Source of the DNA: Coriobacteriaceae bacterium AM48-5
GTDB taxonomy: Bacteria; Actinomycetota; Coriobacteriia; Coriobacteriales; Coriobacteriaceae
Direction of reading: 5' to 3'
Length of the DNA: 26,126 nt
NCBI GenBank assembly: GCA_027669525.1
Contig: JAQEDJ010000035.1
Coordinates: forward strand, 1 to 26,126
Notes under the pieces: generated by a model
What the model saw: the letters and a program-made list of their open reading frames with translations, nothing else
The model's database searches: none
What the model was told of the DNA's origin: nothing
Shown: piece after piece, positions 9,568-20,048 of the stretch
Position numbering within the stretch: the stretch's first letter is position 1
Layout: the number at the start of each line of letters is the position of its first letter
Program-made: the position numbers and the translations under genes

Positions 9568-9596
9568 GGTGCGCGGGAGAGAGGATTCCGCGCACC
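9568..9596 (-). other. Hairpin between permease and amidohydrolase genes
   Basis: GGTGCGCGG (9568-9576) and CCGCGCACC (9588-9596) form a perfect 9-bp stem. There is no T run after it on the minus strand, so it is more likely an intercistronic mRNA-stability or processing element than a full terminator. Confidence 0.45.
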
Positions 9597-9616
9597 CGAT
9601 CCGCCCCGGCTCGGCG

Positions 9617-11065
9617 TTACTTTTTGCGGGAATTGGTGAAAGCCATGAGGCCAGGCCAATAGCCAACCAGCCGATCACGATGCTCCACTCCACCATGTTG
9701 AGGGAGGCAGGAGAGAACGGGATCACGAGCAGGCCAATGATGGTGCCGCAGGCAACGATAGCGAGGCTGATGCCAAACTTGCCGCCGGGCACTCGTAGGG
9801 ACGAGGCAGGTCGGGCTCGGTGAAGCGCATGCGCAGGCAAGCGAGGGCGACCATGCCGCAGGAGAAGATGAAGCGAGAGCCGACACGTTGGTCAGAGGGA
9901 TGAGCATGTTCTTGCCCAGGAACGGACCGACGACGGTGATGACGCCCAGAACGACGCAGGCGAGCTTGGGAGCGCCGGACTTGGGATCGACCTCGGCGAA
10001 CTTCTCGGGCAGCTGGCCCTTTCGGCCCATGGCGAGCATGATGCGGCTCGTGGCGCCGTAGAAGGAGTTCATCGGGCCCATGGGTCCAAGCGTGGCGATG
10101 ACGAGCATGGCCAGGTACAGGAGCATGTTGATGCCCTTGAGGCAGGCAAGCGCGGGAACCGGGCTCTTAACAAACTCATGCCAGTCGAGGATGGTGCCGA
10201 ACGAGTAGATGCAGACCATGTAGAAGCCGCCGGCGGCCAGCAGGGCCAAGGAGATGATCTTACCGAACTTGTTCCAGTTGAGGCCCTCGGCTGCTTCCTC
10301 AGCCTGCTGAGGAATGGTGTCGAAGCCGGCGTAGAAGAACGGGGTCAGAACCAGGACCGAAACGATACCGGCGAACAGGCTGGTGCCCTCGGTAGCGGGC
10401 TTGCCGCCACCAGCACCGGTGACCTGGGAGAACACGGGCATGGCGTTGTCCGGCGAGCCGGTGAACAGCGAGACGCCCATGGCGAGCAGCATGCCGCAGA
10501 GCAGGGCCTTGGTCAGGAAGGCCTGCAGCTTGGCGGCCGAGCTGGCACCGCGGAAGTTGAGGAAGATGACGTAGGTTGCAAAGCCGAGCGCGATCAGCGT
10601 CGGGAACAGGTAAACGTCGGCGCCCAGGATGGTGTAGAGCTTGACGGCGCGCAGCCACTCAAGGCCGGGCAGGCTGCCGAACATCTCGGACACGAGGGTC
10701 GAGATGGCGATGGCCTCCCACGGGCACAGGATGCCGTTGCCCAGGGCCAGGAGCCAGCCGGTGATGTAGCTCATCGTACGGCCAAAGCTACGATCGACAT
10801 ACTCGACGATGCCGCCCGAGATGGGGATAGCAGCCGTGAGCTCACCGAAAACAGCTCCGACGGGCACGAGGAAGATTGCACCCAAGAGGAATGCGATCAT
10901 AGCGGGAACGGGACCGCCGCCCACGACCATCCAGTCGCCGACCTGCAGAACCCAACCGGTACCGATGATGGCACCGAAACCGATGGTGAAGAAGTTCCAG
11001 AGCGAAAGCGTTTTCTTCATGCCGCCGTTATCCTCGACTGCAACTTCTGCATTCTTGTCCGCCAT
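9617..11065 (-). CDS. APC-superfamily amino-acid permease, three frameshifts
   Basis: Integral membrane amino-acid/polyamine permease, about 483 aa with about 12 helices. The first helix carries GFGAIIGTGW, the Gly-rich substrate-binding loop typical of APC transporters, and a second helix region holds AAIPISGGIVEYVDRSFG. The substrate cannot be read from sequence. The frame breaks near 9871, 9792 and 9650. One added base at each restores NVSALAFIFSCGMVALACLRMR, then YEVPGGKFGISLAIVACG, then LALMAFTNSRKK at the TAA 9617-9619. All three fall in the last quarter of the gene. The ATG at 11065 is chosen because AGGAGGGG precedes it; the frame upstream to 11104 runs through a leader hairpin. It is first in an operon with the amidohydrolase. 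Confidence 0.88.
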   Translation of the reverse strand: MADKNAEVAVEDNGGMKKTLSLWNFFTIGFGAIIGTGWVLQVGDWMVVGGGPVPAMIAFLLGAIFLVPVGAVFGELTAAIPISGGIVEYVDRSFGRTMSYITGWLLALGNGILCPWEAIAISTLVSEMFGSLPGLEWLRAVKLYTILGADVYLFPTLIALGFATYVIFLNFRGASSAAKLQAFLTKALLCGMLLAMGVSLFTGSPDNAMPVFSQVTGAGGGKPATEGTSLFAGIVSVLVLTPFFYAGFDTIPQQAEEAAEGLNWNKFGKIISLALLAAGGFYMVCIYSFGTILDWHEFVKSPVPALACLKGINMLLYLAMLVIATLGPMGPMNSFYGATSRIMLAMGRKGQLPEKFAEVDPKSGAPKLACVVLGVITVVGPFLGKNMLIPLTNVSALASSSPAAWSPSLACACASPSPTCLVPTSARRQVWHQPRYRCLRHHHWPARDPVLSCLPQHGGVEHRDRLVGYWPGLMAFTNSRKK

Positions 11066-11420
11066 TGTTCCCCTCCTTTCCTTTTTGACGCCCCTTGGCG
11101 TCACCCCTTGCGCGGTCCGTTTTGCCGCGCGCTTTTATTCCATGGCTTTAAGATACGGCCTTGGCGCAGCAGCGCCGCTCGCAGCTCGACCGAAGGCAGA
11201 ACTGCAAAACGAGCGGCACCGTTTTTGGGACGAACGGCGGGAGACGTCATTCGTCTTGGACGCTTTCATCTTGTCTGCTTTTGAATACCTGTTGCCGTGA
11301 CGCTTGGCGCGCGGCGCGGCAACGTTCATACCATTTATCAGGCTTTTGGCGCACATACCCATGTGTCGTGCATCTTTTTATGTAGGATAGACAAGTTACA
11401 CATGAGGCAAGGTGATTCAA
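11066..11420. other. Divergent intergenic region between permease and C39-like gene
   Basis: About 355 bp between two divergently transcribed genes, so it should hold both promoters, though none is convincing. A short perfect hairpin (GACGCC 11087-11092, GGCGTC 11097-11102) lies just before the permease ribosome-binding site. A basic 75-aa minus-strand frame (11135-11362) has no ribosome-binding site and is not called. Confidence 0.5.
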
Positions 11421-12422
11421 ATGGCATACGGATACAATGACGGCGACCAACGGCCACAAAGCGTGCGCCTTGCCGGCCGTACCACGCCAACGCCCAGAAG
11501 CACCTCCGACAACGACAACCCGCAGCGCCCCCAAGTGCAGACCGGGGCTTCTTCGCGGCAACAGAGCCGTACCGCGCAGCAGTCAGACCGCGTGAGTACG
11601 AGCACGCGCCAACGCCAGACCGACACATCGCAGCCGCGCCGCTACGATCGCCGTACGACCGACTACTACGTTAAGCGCTCCTTTTCGCGACCTCAACGCA
11701 ATCGCGGCAATTCCGCCCCTCGCCCCGCGTCGCACACCACAAGCCACGCGCTTCCAGCCCGCCGCCTACGCCTTGCGCTTTGCTCCATTGCCGCCTGCCT
11801 CGTCTTTGTGTTTTTGGGATCCTGTATCTCCCACGGATCAGCCGGTCTTGAGCCCACTGCCGAGGACAAGCTGCTTAAAGCTCCCGTCGCGCCCGGTTAC
11901 TCCTTTGCGTTCTCGACCCCACGCTCGCAATGGCAGGCCGGCACCATGCCCCACATCTACCAAATTGACCCCGCATGGTCGGAGCTGCCCTATGCCGGCG
12001 GCACTATTCGCGAAAACGCTTGCGGCCCCACTTGTCTCACCATGGTCTATATCTTTAAGACTGGCCACGCCGATAAGACGCCGGTCGATATATGCGCACT
12101 GGCCGAAGCCGGCAACTACGCCCCCACTGGTGCCACCGAGTGGTCGTTTATGACAGGCGGTGCGTGGCAGCTGGGACTCAACGGAACACAGCTCTATAAC
12201 GATCGTGAATCGATTACCCAAGCACTTCGCTCGGGTGCGCCCGTTATCGCCGCAGTGCGCCCCGGTACGTTTACCAACGTAGGCCACTACATCGTGCCCT
12301 ACGGCATCGACGATGCCAACCAGATTGGCGTCTACGACCCCAACTCGGCCAGCCGCAGCGCCCGCCGCTGGGGCGTCGTAGAGGTCCTCAACGAAGTCGA
12401 AGCCATGTGGGCCTACTACTAG
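11421..12422 (+). CDS. Membrane-anchored C39-like cysteine peptidase
   Basis: Protein of about 333 aa with three parts. Residues 1-112 are a disordered, Gln/Arg/Ser/Thr-rich cytoplasmic tail. A hydrophobic segment (about 116-133) ends in LGSC, which anchors the rest outside the cell; a lipoprotein-like cleavage at Cys 135 is possible but the long N-terminus argues for a type II membrane protein. The outer domain fits peptidase C39-like family 2: Cys 201 in ENACGPTCLTM, His 289 in VGHYIVPYG and Asp 306 in GVYDPNSAS, in the right order for a catalytic triad. The frame is intact. The ATG at 11421 has AAGGTG about 6 bases upstream, better than a GTG at 11412. Its stop codon lies inside a repeat cluster. 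The substrate, perhaps peptide bonds of surface proteins or the wall, is unknown. Confidence 0.82.
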   Translation: MAYGYNDGDQRPQSVRLAGRTTPTPRSTSDNDNPQRPQVQTGASSRQQSRTAQQSDRVSTSTRQRQTDTSQPRRYDRRTTDYYVKRSFSRPQRNRGNSAPRPASHTTSHALPARRLRLALCSIAACLVFVFLGSCISHGSAGLEPTAEDKLLKAPVAPGYSFAFSTPRSQWQAGTMPHIYQIDPAWSELPYAGGTIRENACGPTCLTMVYIFKTGHADKTPVDICALAEAGNYAPTGATEWSFMTGGAWQLGLNGTQLYNDRESITQALRSGAPVIAAVRPGTFTNVGHYIVPYGIDDANQIGVYDPNSASRSARRWGVVEVLNEVEAMWAYY

Positions 12423-12502
12423 TCATTGGGGACAGACTTAAATGAGTGGTCATTGGGGACGCTCTTGTTTGACTAGTCATTTAAGAACGTCCCCAATGAC
12501 TA
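12420..12502. repeat. Cluster of three ~30-bp REP-like repeats
   Basis: Copies at 12420-12449 and 12447-12476 are direct; a third at 12473-12502 is inverted. All share TCATTGGGGAC followed by CTT and TGA. Copies 1 and 3 differ at only a few positions. The first overlaps the stop codon of the C39-like gene. The inverted pair can fold into a long stem. Confidence 0.8.
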
Positions 12503-12512
12503 GGTGAATAGC

Positions 12513-12545
12513 AAAAGCCCCGCAGTCGGAGCGGACTGCGGGGCT
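12513..12545 (-). terminator. Strong intrinsic terminator of carbamate kinase
   Basis: AGCCCCGCAGTC (12516-12527) and GACTGCGGGGCT (12534-12545) form a perfect 12-bp stem with a 6-base loop. On the minus strand it is followed by TTT, making a short T run after the arcC stop. It may also help end plus-strand transcription from the C39-like gene. Confidence 0.88.
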
Positions 12546-12610
12546 CATGAAGAGAGGCTAGTTTGTGGGCGCTTTGCCTGGCGCCCACGAGAGAGGCAAC
12601 AGAGTAGAGA

Positions 12611-13573
12611 CTACTCGTGGATGCGGGTACCGGAGAGGCCGGCCATGGTCTCGGCAGCCTTGTCCAGAGCGCCGATGATGCAGGTGCGGCCCTTGCGGGA
12701 ACGGGCGAACTTGATGGCAGCGCGGACCTTGGGCTCCATGGAGCCCTTGCCGAACTGGCCCTCGTCGGCCAGGCGCTCGGCCTCGTCGGCGGTGAGGTCC
12801 TCGAGCTCCTCCTGGTTGGGCTTGCCAAAGTTGATGGCGACATGCTCAACGGCGGTCAGCAGGAACAGAACGTCGGCGTCGCAGTCCTCGGCCAGCAGCT
12901 CGCCGCCCAGGTCCTTGTCGATGACGGCGGGAACGCCCTTGTAGCAGCCCTTGTTCTCGTAGTCGCGGACGACGGGGATGCCGCCGCCACCGCAGGCGAT
13001 GACGATGAACTCGTTGTCGAGCAGGTTGAGGATGGAGTCAGCCTCGACGATCTTCTTGGGATCGGGAGAAGCGACGACGCGACGCCAGCCGCGGCCGGAA
13101 TCCTCGACGAAGACCTTGGAAGGATCCTCGGCCATGAACTCCTTGGCCTGCTCCTCGGTGTAGAAGGGGCCGATTGGCTTGGTCGGGTTCTTGAACGCGG
13201 GATCATCCGGGTCGCACTCGATCTGGGTGACGACGGTGGCGGCGTGCCAACGCTTATAGCGCTTGTGCATCTCGCGGCCGATGCCCTGCTGCAGGTGATA
13301 ACCAATGTAGCCCTGGGACATGGCGCCGCACTCGGGCAGCGGCATCTCGGGGGTGCCGATGGCATCGTGGGCAGCGGCGAAGGCGTTCTGGATCATGCCG
13401 ACCTGCGGGCCGTTGCCGTGGGTGATGATGATCTCGTTGCCCTGCTCGATGAGACCGAGGAGGGCGTGGGCGGTGTTGCTCACGGCCTCGATCTGCTCGA
13501 CGGGGTTGTTGCCGAGGGCGTTGCCGCCAAGGGCGACGACAATACGATCGGGCTTGCCAAGAGGCTTAGACAT
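12611..13573 (-). CDS. arcC: Carbamate kinase
   Basis: Cytosolic carbamate kinase of 320 aa, which makes ATP from carbamoyl phosphate and ADP at the end of arginine deiminase, agmatine or purine/allantoin fermentation. It starts MSKPLGKPDRIVVALGGNAL, with the phosphate-binding GGNALG. Other amino-acid kinase motifs are IITHGNGPQVG, ACGGGGIPVV and the ending GRTCIIGALDKA. Length suits the family and the frame is intact. The ATG at 13573 has AAAGGA about 9 bases upstream; a longer frame to 13609 is rejected. No arginine deiminase or ornithine carbamoyltransferase gene is in the window, so the source of carbamoyl phosphate is not shown. It has its own terminator and a long A+T-rich upstream region, so it appears monocistronic. 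Confidence 0.95.
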   Translation of the reverse strand: MSKPLGKPDRIVVALGGNALGNNPVEQIEAVSNTAHALLGLIEQGNEIIITHGNGPQVGMIQNAFAAAHDAIGTPEMPLPECGAMSQGYIGYHLQQGIGREMHKRYKRWHAATVVTQIECDPDDPAFKNPTKPIGPFYTEEQAKEFMAEDPSKVFVEDSGRGWRRVVASPDPKKIVEADSILNLLDNEFIVIACGGGGIPVVRDYENKGCYKGVPAVIDKDLGGELLAEDCDADVLFLLTAVEHVAINFGKPNQEELEDLTADEAERLADEGQFGKGSMEPKVRAAIKFARSRKGRTCIIGALDKAAETMAGLSGTRIHE

Positions 13574-13938
13574 TGCTGGAATCCTTTCTGTAAAAGGCCT
13601 ACAACCCATTAATAACCCGCGTCCGTGCGATACGCGAGTTTATTAAGGTTATATTCTCTTTATCGCTCATTTTATTCATTTTGAAAATACCTAAGCGGCG
13701 AACGGTCGATTTTACCCGCTCAGCGTAAAGAAGCCCAGTTCAGGCATATCTACGCCATTTACGTGCAACTTTATTTAAATAGAGCAGGGATTAGACCAGA
13801 TTATGCAAACTATATCTTTGCTAAACACAAAACGGACAGCGCAATATCTTACTCGCACTATACGCGATTCTATACATTAATTTGACGAGTATGCACCCCT
13901 GCAAAAACATGGGGCTTTTCATCCAACATAAGGGATAG
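13574..13938. other. A+T-rich intergenic region upstream of arcC
   Basis: About 365 bp with stops in all frames and clearly more A+T than its surroundings. It should hold the arcC promoter. It includes one ATTATGCAA motif (13800-13808). No RNA gene or convincing promoter could be assigned. Confidence 0.6.
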
Positions 13939-14157
13939 CCGATCGCGCTTCACCCCGCGGCAAGCGACTGCGAGTTCGCAGTATGGAACTTTACCGTCGG
14001 CTTCTGCATGAACGCTGCCGACGCCCTTTCGCTCCTGCGCGCCCAAGCAGCCGAGAACGCTAACGGCGCCACTGTCAACCTGGCCACCCTCAACAACGGC
14101 GCCGCCAGCCTTTTCGCAAAGTACCGTGCTGGTTCGCTGGCTTTGAGGCCTAAGTGA
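13939..14157 (+). pseudogene. 3' remnant of an unrecognised gene
   Basis: A 72-codon open frame ending in TGA (14155-14157), with strong C/G bias in the third codon position as in real genes here. It has no start codon with a ribosome-binding site near its 5' end and is preceded by a stop at 13936. Its C-terminus includes GATVNLATLNNGAASLFAKY. The sequence looks like the truncated end of a larger protein, family not recognised. A 50-aa protein from the ATG at 14008 is possible but unsupported. It lies just before the repeats of the ATPase gene. Confidence 0.4.
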
Positions 14158-14163
14158 GCTTTG

Positions 14164-14262
14164 CTATTTGCCAATTTTTGTATGATTTGGGTCAAATCTA
14201 TTTGTCAATTTTTGTATGATTAGGGGCAAATCTATTTGCCAATTTTTGTCAATGAGGTGTTT
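14164..14262 (+). repeat. Three 34-bp tandem repeats with dyads, upstream of the ATPase gene
   Basis: Repeats start at 14164, 14198 and 14232, each beginning CTATTTGYCAATTTTTGT; the first two continue with TATGATT. The junctions form dyads: CAAATCTATTTG at 14193-14204 and GGCAAATCTATTTGCC at 14225-14240, the latter a perfect 7-bp arm palindrome. They end just before the ribosome-binding site of the gene at 14265. This arrangement suits an operator/promoter region bound by a cooperative or autoregulatory protein. Confidence 0.8.
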
Positions 14263-14264
14263 TA

Positions 14265-15624
14265 ATGCTACGCCGCAAGGTCACTGATAGGCTTTTGAGC
14301 TGGAAGAATAACTCCCATAAGGCTCTGCTTGTTACCGGTGCGCGTCAGATTGGCAAGAGCTATGCGATTCGCGCGTTTGGAAAGAGCAACTACGCTTCGT
14401 ATTATGAGGTCAATCTGCTACTTGATGCCGAGGCAAGAGACGTACTTGTTGGCGCTAAGAACTCCATTGACTTCATCAACCGTGTGGCCCTTCTTGCGGA
14501 TGCACCGCTTGTTGAAGGAGACACGCTTATCTTCGTCGATGAGATTCAGGAGTATCCGCAGATCGTTACACTTATGAAGGCGCTGGTCGAGGACGGACGC
14601 TTTAGCTATGTCTTCTCGGGGTCTATGCTTGGGACTGAGTTTAAGGGGATCTCTTCTTTTCCGGTAGGGTATGTCGAGCACATTGTTATGCGGCCGATGG
14701 ATTTTGAAGAGTTTTGTTGGGCAAACAGCGTCAGCGAAAATGTGCTTGCAGATATTCGCAGCCGCCTTGTCGAGAGACGTCCCGTCGAAAACTATATTCA
14801 TGAGGCGATGCTCAAAAACTTTAGAGCCTATATCGTTTGCGGCGCATGCCGGAGGTCGTTCAGAACTATATCGATTCGGGCTATTCGCTCGTGAGAACGC
14901 GTGAGCTTCAAATTCAGCTAGTCGATCAGTACAAAAGCGATATCTCTAAATATGCATCGACTCGAGCGTTTAACGTTCGCTCCATTTTCGAGCAAATTCC
15001 CGTTCAGCTTGAGGCGGAGTCCCATCGCTTTATCGTCTCGTCTCTAGGCGAGGGAGCTCGTCTTCAAAAATACGAGCAGGATTTCCTATGGCTGGTGAAC
15101 GCAGGCGTTGGATTGATGGTCCCCCAGGTGACGGAGGCCCGGAGTCTCTTAAGAGGACAGAGAAGGCGACCGCCTTTAAACTATACGAGTCTGATACAGG
15201 CATGCTCGCATCACGGTATCCCGGCAGCACGGCACGCGCTGTCTACCTTGATATGAAAACCCCCAACCTCGGCGGTCTCTATGAGAACGTGGTCGCACAG
15301 GAACTCGTTGCCCTCGGAGCAGATACGTGGTACTACCAAACGCGTGAGGTCGGTGAAGTCGACTTTGTAATCGAAGGCGCCCGAGGACATGTTGTCCCAA
15401 TCGAAGTCAAATCGGGCAAGAAAGTTCGAGCACATGCAGCCCTCGACCGTTTGATGAGTGTGGGCGAGTACAAAATTCCCGAGGCCGTTGTGCTGAGCCA
15501 CGAAAACCTTTGCAAAGAGGGCAAGATCCTTTACGTTCCAATCTATATGACATTCTGTCTCGATGAGTTTATGGAAAAGGACGACCCCAACAACGATTTC
15601 TCGTTTGCACCCATATCTCTCTAG
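14265..15624 (+). CDS. AAA_14/DUF4143 ATPase, two frameshifts
   Basis: P-loop ATPase of about 453 aa. Walker A is GARQIGKS (residues 25-32) and Walker B is LIFVDEIQE (about 88-96). The middle has the family motif GGMPEVV, and the C-terminal DUF4143-type domain ends with EVDFVIEG and VVPIEVKSGK, a D...ExK pattern of the PD-(D/E)XK nuclease fold. Proteins of this kind are common in gut bacteria and archaea, often in many copies, with no settled function. The frame breaks near 14843 (one G restores VCGGMPEVVQNY) and near 15146 (one C restores ARSPLKRTEKATAFKLYE). The ATG at 14265 has GAGGTG about 6 bases upstream. Codon use is more A/T-rich than the neighbours, which suggests acquisition by transfer. 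It lies alone on the plus strand between repeat structures. Confidence 0.88.
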
Positions 15625-15653
15625 GTCATCTGAGTCCGCAAGCCAGCCCCCAC

Positions 15654-15880
15654 GCCCAAAGTACTGCGCCTTTCGCGCCAAAGGCGCGAAACAGCAAGGG
15701 GATAGAAGGCGGCGACAACCAACTCCCCCACTATGCCCAAAGTGCTGCGATGTTTCGTGCAAAGCGCGAAACAGCACTGGGACAGCAGAAGGCCACAATC
15801 AGCTAGCCCTCCATGCCCAAAGTGGCGCGTGGTTTCGCGGCAAAGCCGCGAAACAGCGACCGGGACAAAAGGCCCCGCCA
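15654..15880. repeat. Three ~80-bp direct repeats, each with a hairpin
   Basis: Units start at 15654, 15735 and 15815 with GCCCAAAGT. Each then has a hairpin with an AAA loop: stems 15671-15679/15683-15691 (TTTCGCGCC), 15753-15760/15764-15771 (TTTCGTGC with one wobble) and 15833-15841/15845-15853 (TTTCGCGGC). Each ends in CGAAACAGC and a GGGA..AGAAGGC-like tail. Stem bases change together between units (GCC/GGC against GGC/GCC), which supports a selected fold in RNA or single-stranded DNA. Confidence 0.85.
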
Positions 15881-15924
15881 ACCACGTCCTTCATTCAGCC
15901 CCACAATCCGAGGACGTAGTCGTA

Positions 15925-16049
15925 GCAGGATCTGAGGGCTGACCTTCGCGGACACTCCGCAGGACGAAGGAACCCCCGCCGCACGTAGTGCGCAGCGGGG
16001 GTTCCTTCATGTCCGAGGACGTCCGCGAAGGTCAGCCCTCAGATCCTGC
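15925..16049. repeat. 29-bp perfect inverted repeat enclosing a nested hairpin
   Basis: Arms 15925-15953 and 16021-16049 are perfect 29-bp reverse complements (outer end GCAGGATCTGAGGGCTGACC). Inside, GAAGGAACCCCCGC (15966-15979) pairs perfectly with 15995-16008, and CGCAC/GTGCG (15980-15984, 15988-15992) closes the tip. The right arm ends 11 bp from the nifJ stop. TCCGAGGACGT also occurs as a direct repeat (15907, 16012). It may serve as a nifJ 3' structure, but there is no T run and it is far larger than a normal terminator. Confidence 0.9.
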
Positions 16050-16059
16050 GGTGGGAGAC

Positions 16060-19597
<3,538 letters not shown>

Positions 19598-19629
19598 ATA
19601 CCCCTCTCCTCTCATATAGGTATACAGGC

Positions 19630-19645
19630 CCCGGCGATCGCCGGG
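19630..19645. promoter_or_regulatory. 16-bp perfect palindrome upstream of nifJ
   Basis: CCCGGCGATCGCCGGG is a perfect palindrome 33-48 bp before the nifJ start. It could be an operator for a dimeric regulator or a leader hairpin. Confidence 0.4.
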
Positions 19646-19999
19646 ATGTTGGCGTGATGGGATTTTCGTTGTTGCTTCCGATCATCTGGCAGGCGGACTT
19701 GGCAGCAGGTGCATGGCGTGGAGAGAAGGCATGCCGAGGCGAGGAGGGCTTCACGCGCTCCACAGGCCCAGCTACCCGTCTTGCACATGACCGAGCGCCG
19801 CAAAGGCCGCATGCCGGATGCTCCCGGGCACGCCCCGGCGATGGGAAGCGCCCGCAACGGAAATCCGCATGCGGGTTTATTGTACCCCGCCGTCAAGTGT
19901 AATTTCGACAAATATAGGTGGGCGGTAAAGGTTTACCTTAGGTGACCGCCAAGGGCCAAAATGGTCCCTCCATCCCCGGGCGACTGGCTCTGGCGCGCC

Positions 20000-20048
20000 A
20001 AGGAGTGTCCCCATGTGCCGGTAGAAAAGGAGCGTCCCTAACTGCCGG
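20000..20048. repeat. Two 22-bp direct repeats next to the FHA gene stop
   Basis: 20000-20021 and 20027-20048 both match AAGGAGYGTCCCYANNTGCCGG, period 27. The second directly abuts the FHA stop codon (20049-20051). The shared GGGGAC/GTCCCC core recalls the repeats at 12420-12502. Confidence 0.65.

Larger units (their letters stand above)
15625..16059. other. Repeat-filled region between the ATPase gene and nifJ
   Basis: This 435-bp region holds no convincing gene. It is almost wholly made of the three ~80-bp hairpin repeats and the large inverted repeat. Short open frames on both strands simply read through the repeats. Confidence 0.7.
19598..20048. other. nifJ leader and intergenic region
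   Basis: About 450 bp without a gene. It must hold the nifJ promoter; TACAAT (19883-19888 region, minus strand) is a possible -10 but lacks a well-spaced -35. If it is used, the leader would be about 280 bases and GC-rich. A perfect 16-bp palindrome lies near the nifJ start, and two 22-bp direct repeats lie next to the FHA gene stop. Confidence 0.5.

Noticed and set aside
11135..11362. 75-aa basic minus-strand frame between permease and C39-like gene
   Set aside because: It has no ribosome-binding site, mixed codon use and no recognisable motif, and lies in a divergent promoter region.
13950..14195. 81-aa minus-strand frame opposite the gene remnant
   Set aside because: Codon bias favours the plus strand here, and the frame lacks a ribosome-binding site.
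15654..15880. CRISPR array
   Set aside because: Only three long units, with similar sequence across the whole 80 bp rather than constant repeats and unrelated spacers; no cas genes nearby.
15621..15881. 86-aa minus-strand frame with internally repeated protein sequence
   Set aside because: The repetition comes from the three DNA hairpin repeats; there is no start signal.
15654..16049. Type III toxin-antitoxin RNA repeats for the ATPase
   Set aside because: The repeats lie downstream of the gene and there is no ToxN-like endoribonuclease; kept only as part of the islet hypothesis.
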